Assembly (NCBI GenBank): GCA_002305955.1 | Contig: DBRH01000012.1 | Span: 1 to 64,000 of the forward strand | Length of the DNA stretch: 64,000 bases | Source: Kosmotogaceae bacterium UBA1373 | Lineage (GTDB): Bacteria; Thermotogota; Thermotogae; Petrotogales; Kosmotogaceae | Direction: 5' to 3' | In this document: piece by piece, positions 15,971 through 25,258 of the stretch | How positions within the stretch are numbered: the first letter of the stretch is position 1 | Layout: every line of letters starts with the position of its first letter | Notes under the pieces: generated by a model | The model's database searches: none | The model's input: only the letters and a program-made list of their open reading frames with translations | Told to the model about the DNA's origin: nothing | Program-made: the position numbers and the translations under genes

Positions 15971-17455
15971 ATGTACCGCAATCTTTTGAAGCAACGCTAC
16001 AGACTGGTTTTTGGCTACATAGGGAATCTTTTCGTCTTCTTCCCACTGGTGTTGCTCCTTCCAATGTTGTACTGTATCTGGGATCCTTCGGTATTTATGG
16101 AGAGTCTGCCGTTTCTAGAAGCGGCGGTGATCAGCTTCTCTTTCGGCATGTTATTCAAGCTCATCATGAAGGTCAGGCCCGGGGCACCAATCACGGTTCA
16201 GGAAGGCGCTATCATCGTGTTTTTCGCATGGGTATGCGGAATAGTCTTTTCAGCGCTTCCCTTCATCTTTGGCGGTTATCTCAACTTCACACAGGCGATT
16301 TTCGAGTCCACCAGTGGATTGACAACTACCGGACTTACCATGGTAGATGTGCTCACGATACCCGACACTTACCTTTTGTGGCGAAGCATATTGCAGTTCA
16401 TTGGAGGAGCGGGCTTCGCGATCATAATGATGTCCGCTATACTTGGACCGACAGGACTCGGCCTTTACAAGGCCGAAGGGCGCATGGACAACCTGGTGCC
16501 TAATATAAAAAGCTCAACCAGAACGATTGCGGTTATCTACACTACATACGCTGTGGCAGGTATTTTGATGTACAAAATAGCAGGCATGAACTGGTTCGAT
16601 GCCTTGAACCACTCTTTAACAGCCCTGGCTACCGGGGGTTTTTCGACCAGGCTTGGCTCTATCGGAGAGTTCAACAGTCTGCCTGTAGAGATCGTGACCA
16701 TCGTCCTAATGCTGCTGGGCGCTACCGGTTTCGGCATCCACTACACACTCTGGAGAAGAAATTTCAGAGCCTTCTGGAAAAACGGAGAGCCGAAACTGAT
16801 GTTTCTGATGATCGCCTTCTTTACTCCTTTGATAATGGCCGGAACGCTGAAATACTTCTATGAATCGATAGGAACTCAGTTCAGATACGCTCTCTTTCAA
16901 TCCGTCTCGGCACTGACAGGTACCGGTTTTTCCACTGTTGACTTTATACCCTGGAATCACATGGGACTCTACCTGATAACACTTCTGATGATATTCGGGG
17001 GAGATCTCGATTCTACGTCGGGAGGATTGAAACAATACAGGCTCTTTGCTCTGGGAAAACTGCTCTGGATGGAGATAAAGATGTATTTTCTGCCGAAGAA
17101 CGCGTTGCTGAAAGAGGAGATCTGGAAGGGCGAGACTAAAAGATATTTGGATCATTCGCTGGTGAAAGAGATACTGCTGATCTTCTCGCTTTACTTCATC
17201 ACGTTCGCCGTTGGAGTTGGCATTACGGCATCTTACGGCCACTCGCTGGCATTCTCCGCCTTTGAGTTCGCCTCCGCACTCAGTACGGTCGGGCTGTCGG
17301 TGGGAATTACCCTTCCCTCTTCACCCGCAGGTTTGATCTGGACGGAGACCGTCGGTATGTTTCTTGGAAGACTTGAGTTTCTTGTTGTGATATATGCTAT
17401 AACTAAATTGCTGAGAGACGGGAAAGTAATGCTGGCTAAACGGAGGAATGATTGA
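15971..17455 (+). CDS. trkH: Potassium uptake membrane protein TrkH/KtrB family
   Basis: 494-residue channel subunit of a Trk/Ktr system in the inner membrane. Four pore-loop filters can be seen: STSGLTTTGLT, LATGGFSTR, LTGTGFSTVD and LSTVGLSVG. The length and extra N-terminal helices fit TrkH rather than KtrB. ATG follows the RCK stop immediately. With the two RCK genes it makes a complete uptake system. Confidence 0.92.
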   Translation: MYRNLLKQRYRLVFGYIGNLFVFFPLVLLLPMLYCIWDPSVFMESLPFLEAAVISFSFGMLFKLIMKVRPGAPITVQEGAIIVFFAWVCGIVFSALPFIFGGYLNFTQAIFESTSGLTTTGLTMVDVLTIPDTYLLWRSILQFIGGAGFAIIMMSAILGPTGLGLYKAEGRMDNLVPNIKSSTRTIAVIYTTYAVAGILMYKIAGMNWFDALNHSLTALATGGFSTRLGSIGEFNSLPVEIVTIVLMLLGATGFGIHYTLWRRNFRAFWKNGEPKLMFLMIAFFTPLIMAGTLKYFYESIGTQFRYALFQSVSALTGTGFSTVDFIPWNHMGLYLITLLMIFGGDLDSTSGGLKQYRLFALGKLLWMEIKMYFLPKNALLKEEIWKGETKRYLDHSLVKEILLIFSLYFITFAVGVGITASYGHSLAFSAFEFASALSTVGLSVGITLPSSPAGLIWTETVGMFLGRLEFLVVIYAITKLLRDGKVMLAKRRND

Positions 17456-17458
17456 GGA

Positions 17459-18718
17459 ATGATTAACAGAATCAAGGGAACTCAAGACATTGCTTTCGAA
17501 GATATCGAATACTGGCAGTACATAGAACAGGCGGTGCGAAACATAACTTTCAGGTACGCCTACAACGAGATACGCACGCCGATATTCGAAGCAACCGAGC
17601 TGTTCAAAAGAAGCGTTGGAGAATCGACCGATGTCGTTCAGAAGGAGATGTACACTTTCGACGACAAAGGCGGAAGGTCGATCACACTCAGACCGGAGGG
17701 AACGGCCAGCGTCGCGAGAGCCTTCATCGAGAATTCTTTCATAAACCTGGGTTCTCCCGTGAAGCTCTTCTACATGGGGCCAATGTTCCGTTACGAAAAG
17801 CCTCAAGCCGGTAGATTGAGACAGTTTCACCAGTTTGGAGCTGAGATACTAGGCTCGGCCAGTCCTATGGCAGATTTTGAGATCATCGAACTGGCTTACG
17901 AGTTTTTGAAAGAAGTCAAGATAAACAAGACCAGGCTTTTCATAAACTCCATAGGCTGTCCTTCCTGCAGAGCCCGGTACAGAGAGGCCCTGAGGGAGTA
18001 CTTTCGCGATAAGGTAGACGGCATGTGCGAAGACTGCAGACGGAGGTTCGACAGCAACGTTTTGAGGTTGCTCGACTGCAAGATCGACAGGGAGCAGTCC
18101 GAGAACGCCCCGAACATACTGGAGTATCTTGACGAGGAGTGCAGGAAACACTTCGAAGATTTGAAGTGGTATCTGGAAAAGGCCAGAATCGATTACGAGA
18201 TCGATCCCCATCTGGTGAGAGGACTTGACTACTACAGTAGAACAGCCTTCGAAATAAGGTCTCCGTCACTTGGCAGTCAGGATCAGATAGTCGGCGGCGG
18301 GAGGTACGACGGGCTCGTCGAGGTGATTGGAGGCAAGAGCTGTCCAGCCGTGGGTTTTGCGATCGGCATGGAGAGGATAGTCATGCTCCTCAAGGCCGAA
18401 AAAGTTAACATCCCGACCGACAGAAATTCCGAGGTCGCCATTCTTGCGACCGGCAGAGAGGAATCTTTGAGAGGATTCGAGTACGCCAGAAGGCTCAGGA
18501 AGGCCGGTATTTCCACCTACGTCGATGTGATGGAGAGAAATATGAGAAACCAGATGAAACATGCCGCCAGGATAGGGGCTAAGATCTCGGTCATCATAGG
18601 CGACGAGGAACTCGAAAAGGACCTAGTGACGGTTAAAATAATGATGGATGGTTCTCAATATCAGGTTGACGGAGATTACATGGTCGATTATATTATCGAT
18701 AAACTGAGAGATATATAG
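17459..18718 (+). CDS. hisS: Histidyl-tRNA synthetase
   Basis: 419-residue class II synthetase that charges tRNA-His. The N terminus IKGTQDI, motif 2 with RPEGTASVARAF, the histidine motif LVRGLDYYSRTAFE, and motif 3 with GGRYDGL followed by GFAIGMERI are present; a Cys-rich segment near residues 160-190 (CPSC, CEDC) could bind a metal. The C-terminal anticodon-binding domain is intact. It begins four bases after trkH. Confidence 0.97.
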   Translation: MINRIKGTQDIAFEDIEYWQYIEQAVRNITFRYAYNEIRTPIFEATELFKRSVGESTDVVQKEMYTFDDKGGRSITLRPEGTASVARAFIENSFINLGSPVKLFYMGPMFRYEKPQAGRLRQFHQFGAEILGSASPMADFEIIELAYEFLKEVKINKTRLFINSIGCPSCRARYREALREYFRDKVDGMCEDCRRRFDSNVLRLLDCKIDREQSENAPNILEYLDEECRKHFEDLKWYLEKARIDYEIDPHLVRGLDYYSRTAFEIRSPSLGSQDQIVGGGRYDGLVEVIGGKSCPAVGFAIGMERIVMLLKAEKVNIPTDRNSEVAILATGREESLRGFEYARRLRKAGISTYVDVMERNMRNQMKHAARIGAKISVIIGDEELEKDLVTVKIMMDGSQYQVDGDYMVDYIIDKLRDI

Positions 18719-18741
18719 ATAACACCGCGATTTGTGTTATC
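18718..18741 (+). other. Inverted repeat after hisS
   Basis: GATAACAC and GTGTTATC pair perfectly across an 8-base loop, starting at the last base of the hisS stop codon. No T-tract follows, so it is at best a weak terminator or an RNA 3'-end structure. Confidence 0.4.
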
Positions 18742-18787
18742 CAGGAAAGAAAGAATTAGATAATCGCCAATAATTGCTCTTATTGTC

Positions 18788-18817
18788 TTGATATTTCCTC
18801 CTATGGTGTGTTATATT
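18788..18817 (+). promoter_or_regulatory. Promoter of the DUF4912-branching enzyme pair
   Basis: TTGATA at 18788-18793 and TATATT at 18812-18817 with an 18-base spacer. The predicted transcript would begin about 30 bases before the ATG at 18855. Confidence 0.6.
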
Positions 18818-18854
18818 ATATACAGTGAAAATCATGCCCGGGAGGTTTCAAGTT

Positions 18855-19589
18855 ATGAAGAAAGAAGATATCGGTTCTTTTTTAAAAACCGATCCGTCGA
18901 TTCAGGAAATGCGAAGATACGCGAAGATGCTCGGTGTTCATCTTAAGAGAACCATGGGCAAAAAGGATATCGCCAGGGCTCTGGCGAAACTCTCGGATAA
19001 AGATGTACCGGTGAGCAGTCAGACCGTTGTGGCGACTCCCTCGGAAAGTAAAAGACCTTCAAAGCCTGTAAACGTTGATCTTCCCAGGACTTATTTCACC
19101 GATTCTATAACATTGCATCCGGTAAATCCTTACTGGGTATATATTAAATGGGACTTCTCCAAAGAGACCAGAGAACGCTTAGATGAACTCGGAAACGATA
19201 TCTTTGTGAGAGTTAGCGACATCACCAACATAATCTACGATGGAAAAAACGCCAACAGATATAAAGAAGCGAAGATCCTATCGGAGGAAGGTAACTGGTA
19301 CTTTCAGGTAGATTTTCCCGACGCCGACTATATCGCGGAGATAGGGTATTACGCCGGAGAGCTTTTCGTAGGTTTCATGAAATCAAAAATCGCCCGGACT
19401 CCAAGAAACACTCCACAATTCACCGATCAAGAAACCTGGGTGGATCTATCGAAAGGCTCTAAAAAGGAAGTTAGAGTTTCGGTTGAAGCGGCGGAGACCT
19501 CTCTATCGATCAGGTCGTCAGGCCCGTCGGACAACCCGTCTTCCGAAGAATTCATCAAAAGTATTTCCAAGTCTAGAAGCGGGAGATGA
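18855..19589 (+). CDS. DUF4912 domain protein
   Basis: 244 residues. The middle part (about 70-180) matches the DUF4912 family: LHPVNPYWVYIKWD, then DITNIIYDG and a GYYAGELFVGF-like strand. The first 60 residues are helical and resemble a Rho-N/SAP-like segment (KKDIARALAKL). The tail is Ser-rich and low in complexity. ATG 18855 is behind GGAGG; upstream GTG 18825 would start at the promoter. It lies five bases before a GH57 branching enzyme, so a role in alpha-glucan handling is inferred. Confidence 0.78.
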   Translation: MKKEDIGSFLKTDPSIQEMRRYAKMLGVHLKRTMGKKDIARALAKLSDKDVPVSSQTVVATPSESKRPSKPVNVDLPRTYFTDSITLHPVNPYWVYIKWDFSKETRERLDELGNDIFVRVSDITNIIYDGKNANRYKEAKILSEEGNWYFQVDFPDADYIAEIGYYAGELFVGFMKSKIARTPRNTPQFTDQETWVDLSKGSKKEVRVSVEAAETSLSIRSSGPSDNPSSEEFIKSISKSRSGR

Positions 19590-19593
19590 TAAG

Positions 19594-21198
19594 ATGAGAA
19601 AAGGTAAATTCGTGCTGATGCTCCATGCCCATCTTCCCTTCATAAATCATCCGGACTTTCCGAGCTTCATGGAAGAACGCTGGCTCTTCGAGGCGATGAC
19701 GGAGACTTATATCCCGCTCGTTCAGGCTTTCAATCGCTTGAAAAACGACGGCGTACACTTCAGAGTGAGTATGAGTATAACCCCTCCGCTGATGGAAATG
19801 TTCGCCAACGCGGATTTGCAGAAGAAATACCTCAAGTATCTCGATTTATCCATAGAACTGGCCGAGAAGGAGATCGAGCGAACAATCTCAGAAAACCCCG
19901 CCAGTAACAGGTTGGCGAAGCACTATCTCAAGGAACTCGAAGAGACCAAGTCGGTCTATATACGCTGTAACGGCGACCTCTCGGGGGAATTCGCTCAGCT
20001 TCAGGATAGCGGCAACCTGGAAATCGTTACCTGCAACGCCACACATGGTTTTCTCCCTCTCATGACACAGTATCCGGAAGCCGTGAACGCCCAGATCGGA
20101 GTTGGAGTGGATACCTACAAAAGACACATGGGGAAGGCTCCAAAAGGAATCTGGCTCGCCGAGTGCGGTTACGTTCCGGGCATAGATTCTTACTTGAGAG
20201 AGTGGGGCCTCTCCTTCTTCTTCGTGGACTCCCATGGGCTCTGGTACGGAGACCCCGCTCCCAGATACGGTGTTTATAGACCCGTCATGACTCCAGAGGG
20301 AGTGTTTGTCTTTGCAAGAGACCCGGAGTCAAGCCAGCAGGTATGGAGTGCGGAGGTTGGGTATCCCGGAGATTCCAGATACAGGGAGTTCTACAGGGAT
20401 GTCGGGTTCGATAGAGAAGAGGATTACATAAGGCCTTACATAGATCCCAGCGGCGAGCGGTGCAACACAGGTATCAAATACTACAGAATAACTGGCAAGA
20501 ATGTCTCTCTGAACGAGAAGAGCTACTACGATTTCGAAGAAGCGAAAAAAGCCACCAGGGAGCATGCTAAAGATTTCGCCGCCAGAAAACGCGAGCAGAT
20601 CAAGAGGCTCTCTGAACAGTTCAATGGTGTGAGTCCGGTAGTTGTCGCTCCTTTTGACGCGGAGCTTTTCGGCCACTGGTGGTATGAGGGACCGATCTTC
20701 ATAGAGGAACTCTTCAGAGAATTGAACGGAGACGATACCGTGGTCTGCGCGACACCGCCGGAGGTAATCGATTCGATGGGCGAAGTTCAGTGTGTAACAC
20801 CAAACATCTCCACATGGGGAGCAAACGGTTATAACGAAGTGTGGCTGAACGGAAGAAACGACTGGATTTACAGACATCTCGATGAAGGTGTCAGGAGAAT
20901 GATCGAGCTCGCAAGAAAATACGAAAAAACCGAAGACAGACTCAAAATAAGGGCTTTGAACCAGATGGCCAGAGAGTTGCTTCTGGCCCAATCGAGCGAT
21001 TGGGCTTTCATAATAACAACCAACACAACTGTTGAATACGCCGTTAACCGTACGAAGACGCACATCAACAGACTTCTCACTCTTTATGGAGAGATAGAAA
21101 CAGGTACCATAGATGTAGAGAGACTCAAAACACTGGAATGGATAGACGGCATCTTCTCTTCCATAGACTTCAGAGTCTATTCGAGACAGGTCGGTTAG
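19594..21198 (+). CDS. GH57 1,4-alpha-glucan branching enzyme
   Basis: 534 residues. GH57 branching enzymes cut an alpha-1,4 glucan and reattach it by an alpha-1,6 bond. The N-terminal HAHLPF, the nucleophile region WLAECGYVPG (Glu190), and the acid/base region FDAELFGHWWYEGP (Asp355) are visible, followed by the C-terminal helical DUF1957-type domain. ATG 19594 is eight bases after GGGAG. The window also has a phosphohexomutase and a maltose ABC transporter, which fits storage-glucan turnover. Confidence 0.88.
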   Translation: MRKGKFVLMLHAHLPFINHPDFPSFMEERWLFEAMTETYIPLVQAFNRLKNDGVHFRVSMSITPPLMEMFANADLQKKYLKYLDLSIELAEKEIERTISENPASNRLAKHYLKELEETKSVYIRCNGDLSGEFAQLQDSGNLEIVTCNATHGFLPLMTQYPEAVNAQIGVGVDTYKRHMGKAPKGIWLAECGYVPGIDSYLREWGLSFFFVDSHGLWYGDPAPRYGVYRPVMTPEGVFVFARDPESSQQVWSAEVGYPGDSRYREFYRDVGFDREEDYIRPYIDPSGERCNTGIKYYRITGKNVSLNEKSYYDFEEAKKATREHAKDFAARKREQIKRLSEQFNGVSPVVVAPFDAELFGHWWYEGPIFIEELFRELNGDDTVVCATPPEVIDSMGEVQCVTPNISTWGANGYNEVWLNGRNDWIYRHLDEGVRRMIELARKYEKTEDRLKIRALNQMARELLLAQSSDWAFIITTNTTVEYAVNRTKTHINRLLTLYGEIETGTIDVERLKTLEWIDGIFSSIDFRVYSRQVG

Positions 21199-21235
21199 TA
21201 GTCGGTACACCGTAATCGTTTTCTTCAAGTGTGCA

Positions 21236-21265
21236 TTAACAAGTCAATTATGACTGTGGTATAAT
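21236..21265 (+). promoter_or_regulatory. Promoter of the parvulin gene
   Basis: TTAACA (21236-21241), 18 bases, then extended -10 TGGTATAAT ending at 21265. Confidence 0.65.
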
Positions 21266-21276
21266 TCCTGAAGGCG

Positions 21277-21297
21277 GGGGAGGCTTATTACCTCCCC
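21277..21297 (+). other. 5'-terminal stem-loop of the parvulin mRNA
   Basis: GGGGAGG and CCTCCCC pair around CTTATTA. From the promoter, the stem would begin about five bases into the transcript, a position typical of mRNA-stabilising structures. It is followed by TTGTTGG, too short a T-run for a good terminator. Confidence 0.5.
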
Positions 21298-21342
21298 TTG
21301 TTGGTTGTAGAGTATCGGTACGTGGAGGGAGTTGAAAAGTAG

Positions 21343-23388
21343 ATGTCGGCAAAGAAGCCAAGAAGAAACACCAATTTTATGAAATCAATTCAACGCCCGG
21401 TAGTATGGGCCGTGGCCATACTGTTCGGGATCGGAATCGTCTGGTGGACGGTTGCCCAGTACCTCGGAAGCGGTTCTCAGAATAATACGCAGAACGTCGA
21501 TCAGACAGCTAAGTTCGAAGAAATGGTCGGTGGACTCACCAGGGATGGAACTCCGGTGACCGATTCCAGGTACTGGATCAATTATTCGGAATACGAGATT
21601 TCAGCTAGAGATACCCTGAGCAATATCAGGAGTCAGGGTTACAATCTGGATCCATACTTTGAGATTGAAAACAATCCCAGCGAGATGGGAATAAGATATG
21701 AAATTTTCAGATCTCTCGTAGATCAGAAAACCCTTTTGCTATACGCCGTTGAGAACAACGCAGTTCCCACCGCCGAACAGATAAAATCCGAGAGCGATCG
21801 CATAGTCAATCAGTACGTGGGCGATGAGAACACCAAGGCCGCCATAATCTATCAGTACGGATCGGTAGAGGCCTTCTCGGAAATAGTGCGGGATTATGTA
21901 TCGACACAACTTCTCTCGTTGAATGTTCAGGCTAAGGCGCTTCCTAACATCGAAGAAGATTTCAAGCAGTATGTGGCAGATAACATGGTCGACCTCAAGT
22001 CAGAATACGAAAAGGTAACCGCCAGCCATATTCTCGTAACCGAAGAAGCCAGCGCTCTCGAGCTTAAGGTCAAGATCGAAGAAGGGGCTCTGTCTTTCTC
22101 TCAGGCCGCCAGCGAATTTTCCATAGATACCGGTTCCGCGATTGACGGCGGTAATCTGGGCGAGTTTGGGCACGGACAGATGGTGAAGGAATTCGAAGAT
22201 GCCGCTTTTGCGGCAACTCCTGGAGTCATCACAGGACCTGTTATATCACAGTTCGGCTATCACCTGATAGACGTGGCGACCAAGACGACCTTCGATACGT
22301 ACGAAGAGTTCGTAAAAGTAGCGGGATACGATACTGAGTACTCCCAGTACAGTAATGAACGCTTCGCGTCGTGGCTTTCCGGTTATAAGGAGGAGAATAA
22401 ACTCTCCTACGCCATCAACGATCCGGACCTAAAGATGTACGAGAAATTCGCCAACAGCAGAAACGATTCCGAGAGTTCGCAAAAGCTCATGACTGAGCTT
22501 CAGAACGAGTATTTCGACGGCGAAGGCAACGTATTGATAGGTGATTCATACCTACCGATGGTTATCTACACCGAACTCGCGGACGACAGAGCTTCTGAAC
22601 TCAGGAATGAAGTCCTCGATCTGGAGGACCTTAAAGGTATATTGACCACTGTTCCGGCGAGTATAACTTCCCTATCCAGAGAAGAGATCGCGGCTCAGCT
22701 TGAAACCACCCCGTCTACGGATTCGATAATGAGGGTATACCTTTCCAATTCGCAGAGAGCGTACGATTACCTCGACAAGTACGGCTTATCGGAACTGACT
22801 GATGTGGAGAAACTGCTCTCGGAAAAGAACGAAGTGTATGACAGGACCAACACTTATTTCGAAAACAGTGTAAAGTTTTTGTACTCGGCGATGCCCAATT
22901 CCTCGCAGGTGATAAACTACATGTACAGGATAGATGGAAATGACCCGAAGATCGTCTATCTCTATAACGAGAGTATTTACAACAGAAATATCAGACCGCT
23001 CCTGGAGAATCCGGCGCTTCTGGATAGCTATCTCCAGTACTACGGTCAGTTCTTCGGTGCCCAGGCGGTTTCTCTTTTGATCGATTCTCCCGTTCAGAGC
23101 GTGGAGAGCGACCTGAACATGAAAATACTAAACGTTACGGATGTTGCAACCGATCTTAAAGTCAGCACACTTTATCTGCTGGTGGATATATACGAGAAAC
23201 TCGCGAATATACAGGAAGACGAACAGATGATGCGGATGTATCTCACAGGAGAGATGGGTTATCTGGAGATGCTTCAGGAACTGTATCCAGAGGATGCGGC
23301 GGTGAAATCGACGATAGAGACCGTCCAGTTCCAGATCTCTGAACTGGCAACCGGCACTACTGTAGAAGCCACCGGAACGGAAAACTGA
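21343..23388 (+). CDS. Membrane-anchored peptidyl-prolyl isomerase (parvulin/SurA-like)
   Basis: 681 residues. An N-terminal membrane helix (about 19-41) follows a basic leader, so the rest is probably extracytoplasmic. A PPIC rotamase domain lies at about 222-320 (KVTASHILV at its start, GGNLGEFGHGQMVKEFE, then GYHLIDV). It is flanked by SurA-like helical regions, and the last 340 residues are unassigned. It should help fold exported proteins. The gene is monocistronic, ending at a strong terminator. Confidence 0.83.
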   Translation: MSAKKPRRNTNFMKSIQRPVVWAVAILFGIGIVWWTVAQYLGSGSQNNTQNVDQTAKFEEMVGGLTRDGTPVTDSRYWINYSEYEISARDTLSNIRSQGYNLDPYFEIENNPSEMGIRYEIFRSLVDQKTLLLYAVENNAVPTAEQIKSESDRIVNQYVGDENTKAAIIYQYGSVEAFSEIVRDYVSTQLLSLNVQAKALPNIEEDFKQYVADNMVDLKSEYEKVTASHILVTEEASALELKVKIEEGALSFSQAASEFSIDTGSAIDGGNLGEFGHGQMVKEFEDAAFAATPGVITGPVISQFGYHLIDVATKTTFDTYEEFVKVAGYDTEYSQYSNERFASWLSGYKEENKLSYAINDPDLKMYEKFANSRNDSESSQKLMTELQNEYFDGEGNVLIGDSYLPMVIYTELADDRASELRNEVLDLEDLKGILTTVPASITSLSREEIAAQLETTPSTDSIMRVYLSNSQRAYDYLDKYGLSELTDVEKLLSEKNEVYDRTNTYFENSVKFLYSAMPNSSQVINYMYRIDGNDPKIVYLYNESIYNRNIRPLLENPALLDSYLQYYGQFFGAQAVSLLIDSPVQSVESDLNMKILNVTDVATDLKVSTLYLLVDIYEKLANIQEDEQMMRMYLTGEMGYLEMLQELYPEDAAVKSTIETVQFQISELATGTTVEATGTEN

Positions 23389-23400
23389 TACATACAAAAA

Positions 23401-23425
23401 GGGTGGCTTCGGCCACCCTTTTTTT
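23401..23425. terminator. Bidirectional intrinsic terminator between the parvulin gene and tRNA-Gln
   Basis: GGGTGGC-TTCG-GCCACCC followed rightward by seven T (23419-23425). Leftward the same stem is followed by five T, so it also ends the converging tRNA-Gln transcript. The rightward T-tract touches the encoded CCA of the tRNA. Confidence 0.93.
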
Positions 23426-23500
23426 GGCTGGGGCGGCAGGATTCGAACCTACGGATGTCAGAGCCAAAATCTGATGCCTTACCAGCTTGGCGACGCCCCA
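23425..23500 (-). tRNA. tRNA-Gln (anticodon TTG)
   Basis: 76-base cloverleaf on the minus strand. Acceptor TGGGGCG pairs with CGCCCCA, discriminator G, CCA encoded. Anticodon stem TCAGA/TCTGA encloses TTTTGGC with anticodon TTG. The T arm has GGTTCGAATC. Confidence 0.95.
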
Positions 23501-23510
23501 TCGCTAGTAG

Positions 23511-23539
23511 ATTTTAGCATCGGCTTTCGATGCTGTCAA
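23511..23539 (-). promoter_or_regulatory. tRNA-Gln promoter with palindromic spacer
   Basis: TTGACA (23534-23539) and TAAAAT (23511-23516) on the minus strand with exactly 17 bases between. The spacer itself is the inverted repeat GCATCG-AAAGC-CGATGC. Confidence 0.85.
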
Positions 23540-23564
23540 CGATTCAGGAAGCGGTGATAAGAGT

Positions 23565-25229
23565 ATGACAAAGAAAACAATACGAATCAAAGGAATCGAG
23601 GAATCGATTCCGGTGTCCGAAGGAACGACCTTTCAGGATCTGGCTTGCCGGTTTTCCGGCAGGTACGGGTCTCCAATAATGGCTGTGAAATCCGGAAACT
23701 CTCTTTTTGAACTCTGTAGACTTGTGGGCGAGGAGAAGGAGATCGAATTCGTCGATCTCAGTTCACTCGATGGGATAAGGATCTATACCAGGGGAGCCAT
23801 ATTTATACTCTTCATGGCTGTCAGGGAGCTACTCGGAAAGGTCTCGCTTGATGTTCATCATTCGAGGGGTTCCGGCTTGATCTGTGAAATAGAGGGTGTC
23901 GTTGCGAACCGGGAACTCCTGGAGAAAATCGAGGAAAAGATGAGAGAGATAGCCCAAGAAAACGTCCCGTTCATAAAGGATACCATAGGAAAGTTCGAGG
24001 CTATAAGGATTTTCAGGGAAGACGGCCAGATAGATAAGGCTCTTCTCTTCAAGTATCGAAAAAAATCCACAGTGAATATATACCGATGCAAAGATTACCT
24101 GAACTATTTTTACGGTTATATGCCTTTCTCCACGGGATCTGTGGGTTATTTCTCGCTCATACCTTACGGCAACTATTTCGTGTTGAACCTGCCTTCGGCG
24201 AGCGAACCTCACGCCTTACCGGATTTCGTGGATCAACCGAAAATTTCCAGTATCTTTCTAGAACACGAACGCTGGGGAAGCATACTAGGGGTTAAGACGA
24301 TAGGCGAATTGAATGAAATAATAAGCAAGGGATACGGTGAAACGAGAGAGATGATAAATGTTGCCGAAGCTCTCCATGAGAAGAAGATAGCAGGAATTGC
24401 CGATCAGATAGAGAGCCGCGAGAGTGTGAGGGTTATCCTTGTTGCCGGGCCGTCGAGCTCGGGGAAGACCACCTTTTCAAAGCGGCTCATGTTGCAATTG
24501 AGAGTGCTGGGAATGAATCCGATCCAGATCTCACTGGACGATTACTTCTTCGATAGGAAGGACACCCCGCTGGATGAAAAGGGAAATTACGACTTCGAAT
24601 CGATATACGCGCTAAATATCGAGCTCTTCAACAGACAGATGGGTGAACTACTCGAGGGTAGAGAGGTATTGCTTCCAAAGTTCGATTTCCTTCTCGGGAA
24701 GAGCGGTTTTCAGGAAAAGGCCGTTTCGATAAGCCACGATCAGCCGATAATCGTGGAAGGTATTCACGGTCTGAACGAGCTACTGACGGCTTCGATCCCG
24801 AAAGAAAGAAAATTCAAGATATACGTGAGCGCGCTAACACAGCTGAACATAGATAACATGAACAGAATTCCAACCACCGATGTCAGATTATTGCGCAGAA
24901 TAGTCAGAGACAACAGGTTCAGGGGACATTCGGCTCTGGATACGATAAGGATGTGGTCGAGTGTCAGAAGGGGCGAGGACAGGTACATTTTTCCCTTCCA
25001 GGAAGAGGCCGATGCTATGTTCAACTCCGCACTGGCTTACGAGCTGGGTATCCTTAAGAGTTTCGCAGAACCTCTCCTTGTCCAGATAGACGATTCGGTA
25101 CCCGAGTTCGTAGAAGCGAAAAGGCTTTTGAGGTTCATAGATTACTTTTTGCCCATCACCAATCTCGAGGATGTGCCAAGAACTTCCATAATAAAGGAAT
25201 TCATCGGCGGTAGTGTGTTCAGTTACTGA
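23565..25229 (+). CDS. TGS/ThrRS-like domain plus uridine kinase-like P-loop domain
   Basis: 554 residues. The N terminus (about 1-65) resembles a TGS domain, residues 70-270 resemble the threonyl-tRNA synthetase second additional domain, and residues 285-480 are a phosphoribulokinase/uridine kinase P-loop domain with AGPSSSGKTTFSKR (about 293-306), SLDDYFFDR and VEGIHGLN. This arrangement is found in many bacteria as a uridine kinase-related protein; true substrate uncertain. It starts an operon with the CsoR-like gene 29 bases downstream. Confidence 0.83.
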   Translation: MTKKTIRIKGIEESIPVSEGTTFQDLACRFSGRYGSPIMAVKSGNSLFELCRLVGEEKEIEFVDLSSLDGIRIYTRGAIFILFMAVRELLGKVSLDVHHSRGSGLICEIEGVVANRELLEKIEEKMREIAQENVPFIKDTIGKFEAIRIFREDGQIDKALLFKYRKKSTVNIYRCKDYLNYFYGYMPFSTGSVGYFSLIPYGNYFVLNLPSASEPHALPDFVDQPKISSIFLEHERWGSILGVKTIGELNEIISKGYGETREMINVAEALHEKKIAGIADQIESRESVRVILVAGPSSSGKTTFSKRLMLQLRVLGMNPIQISLDDYFFDRKDTPLDEKGNYDFESIYALNIELFNRQMGELLEGREVLLPKFDFLLGKSGFQEKAVSISHDQPIIVEGIHGLNELLTASIPKERKFKIYVSALTQLNIDNMNRIPTTDVRLLRRIVRDNRFRGHSALDTIRMWSSVRRGEDRYIFPFQEEADAMFNSALAYELGILKSFAEPLLVQIDDSVPEFVEAKRLLRFIDYFLPITNLEDVPRTSIIKEFIGGSVFSY

Positions 25230-25258
25230 AGAAACTGAAGAAATAAAGGAGAGAGGAA

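Noticed and set aside
19483..19593. Upstream extension of the GH57 enzyme start
   Set aside because: The extra 37 residues overlap the DUF4912 coding end, lack a ribosome binding site and are not part of the GH57 family, whereas ATG 19594 has one.
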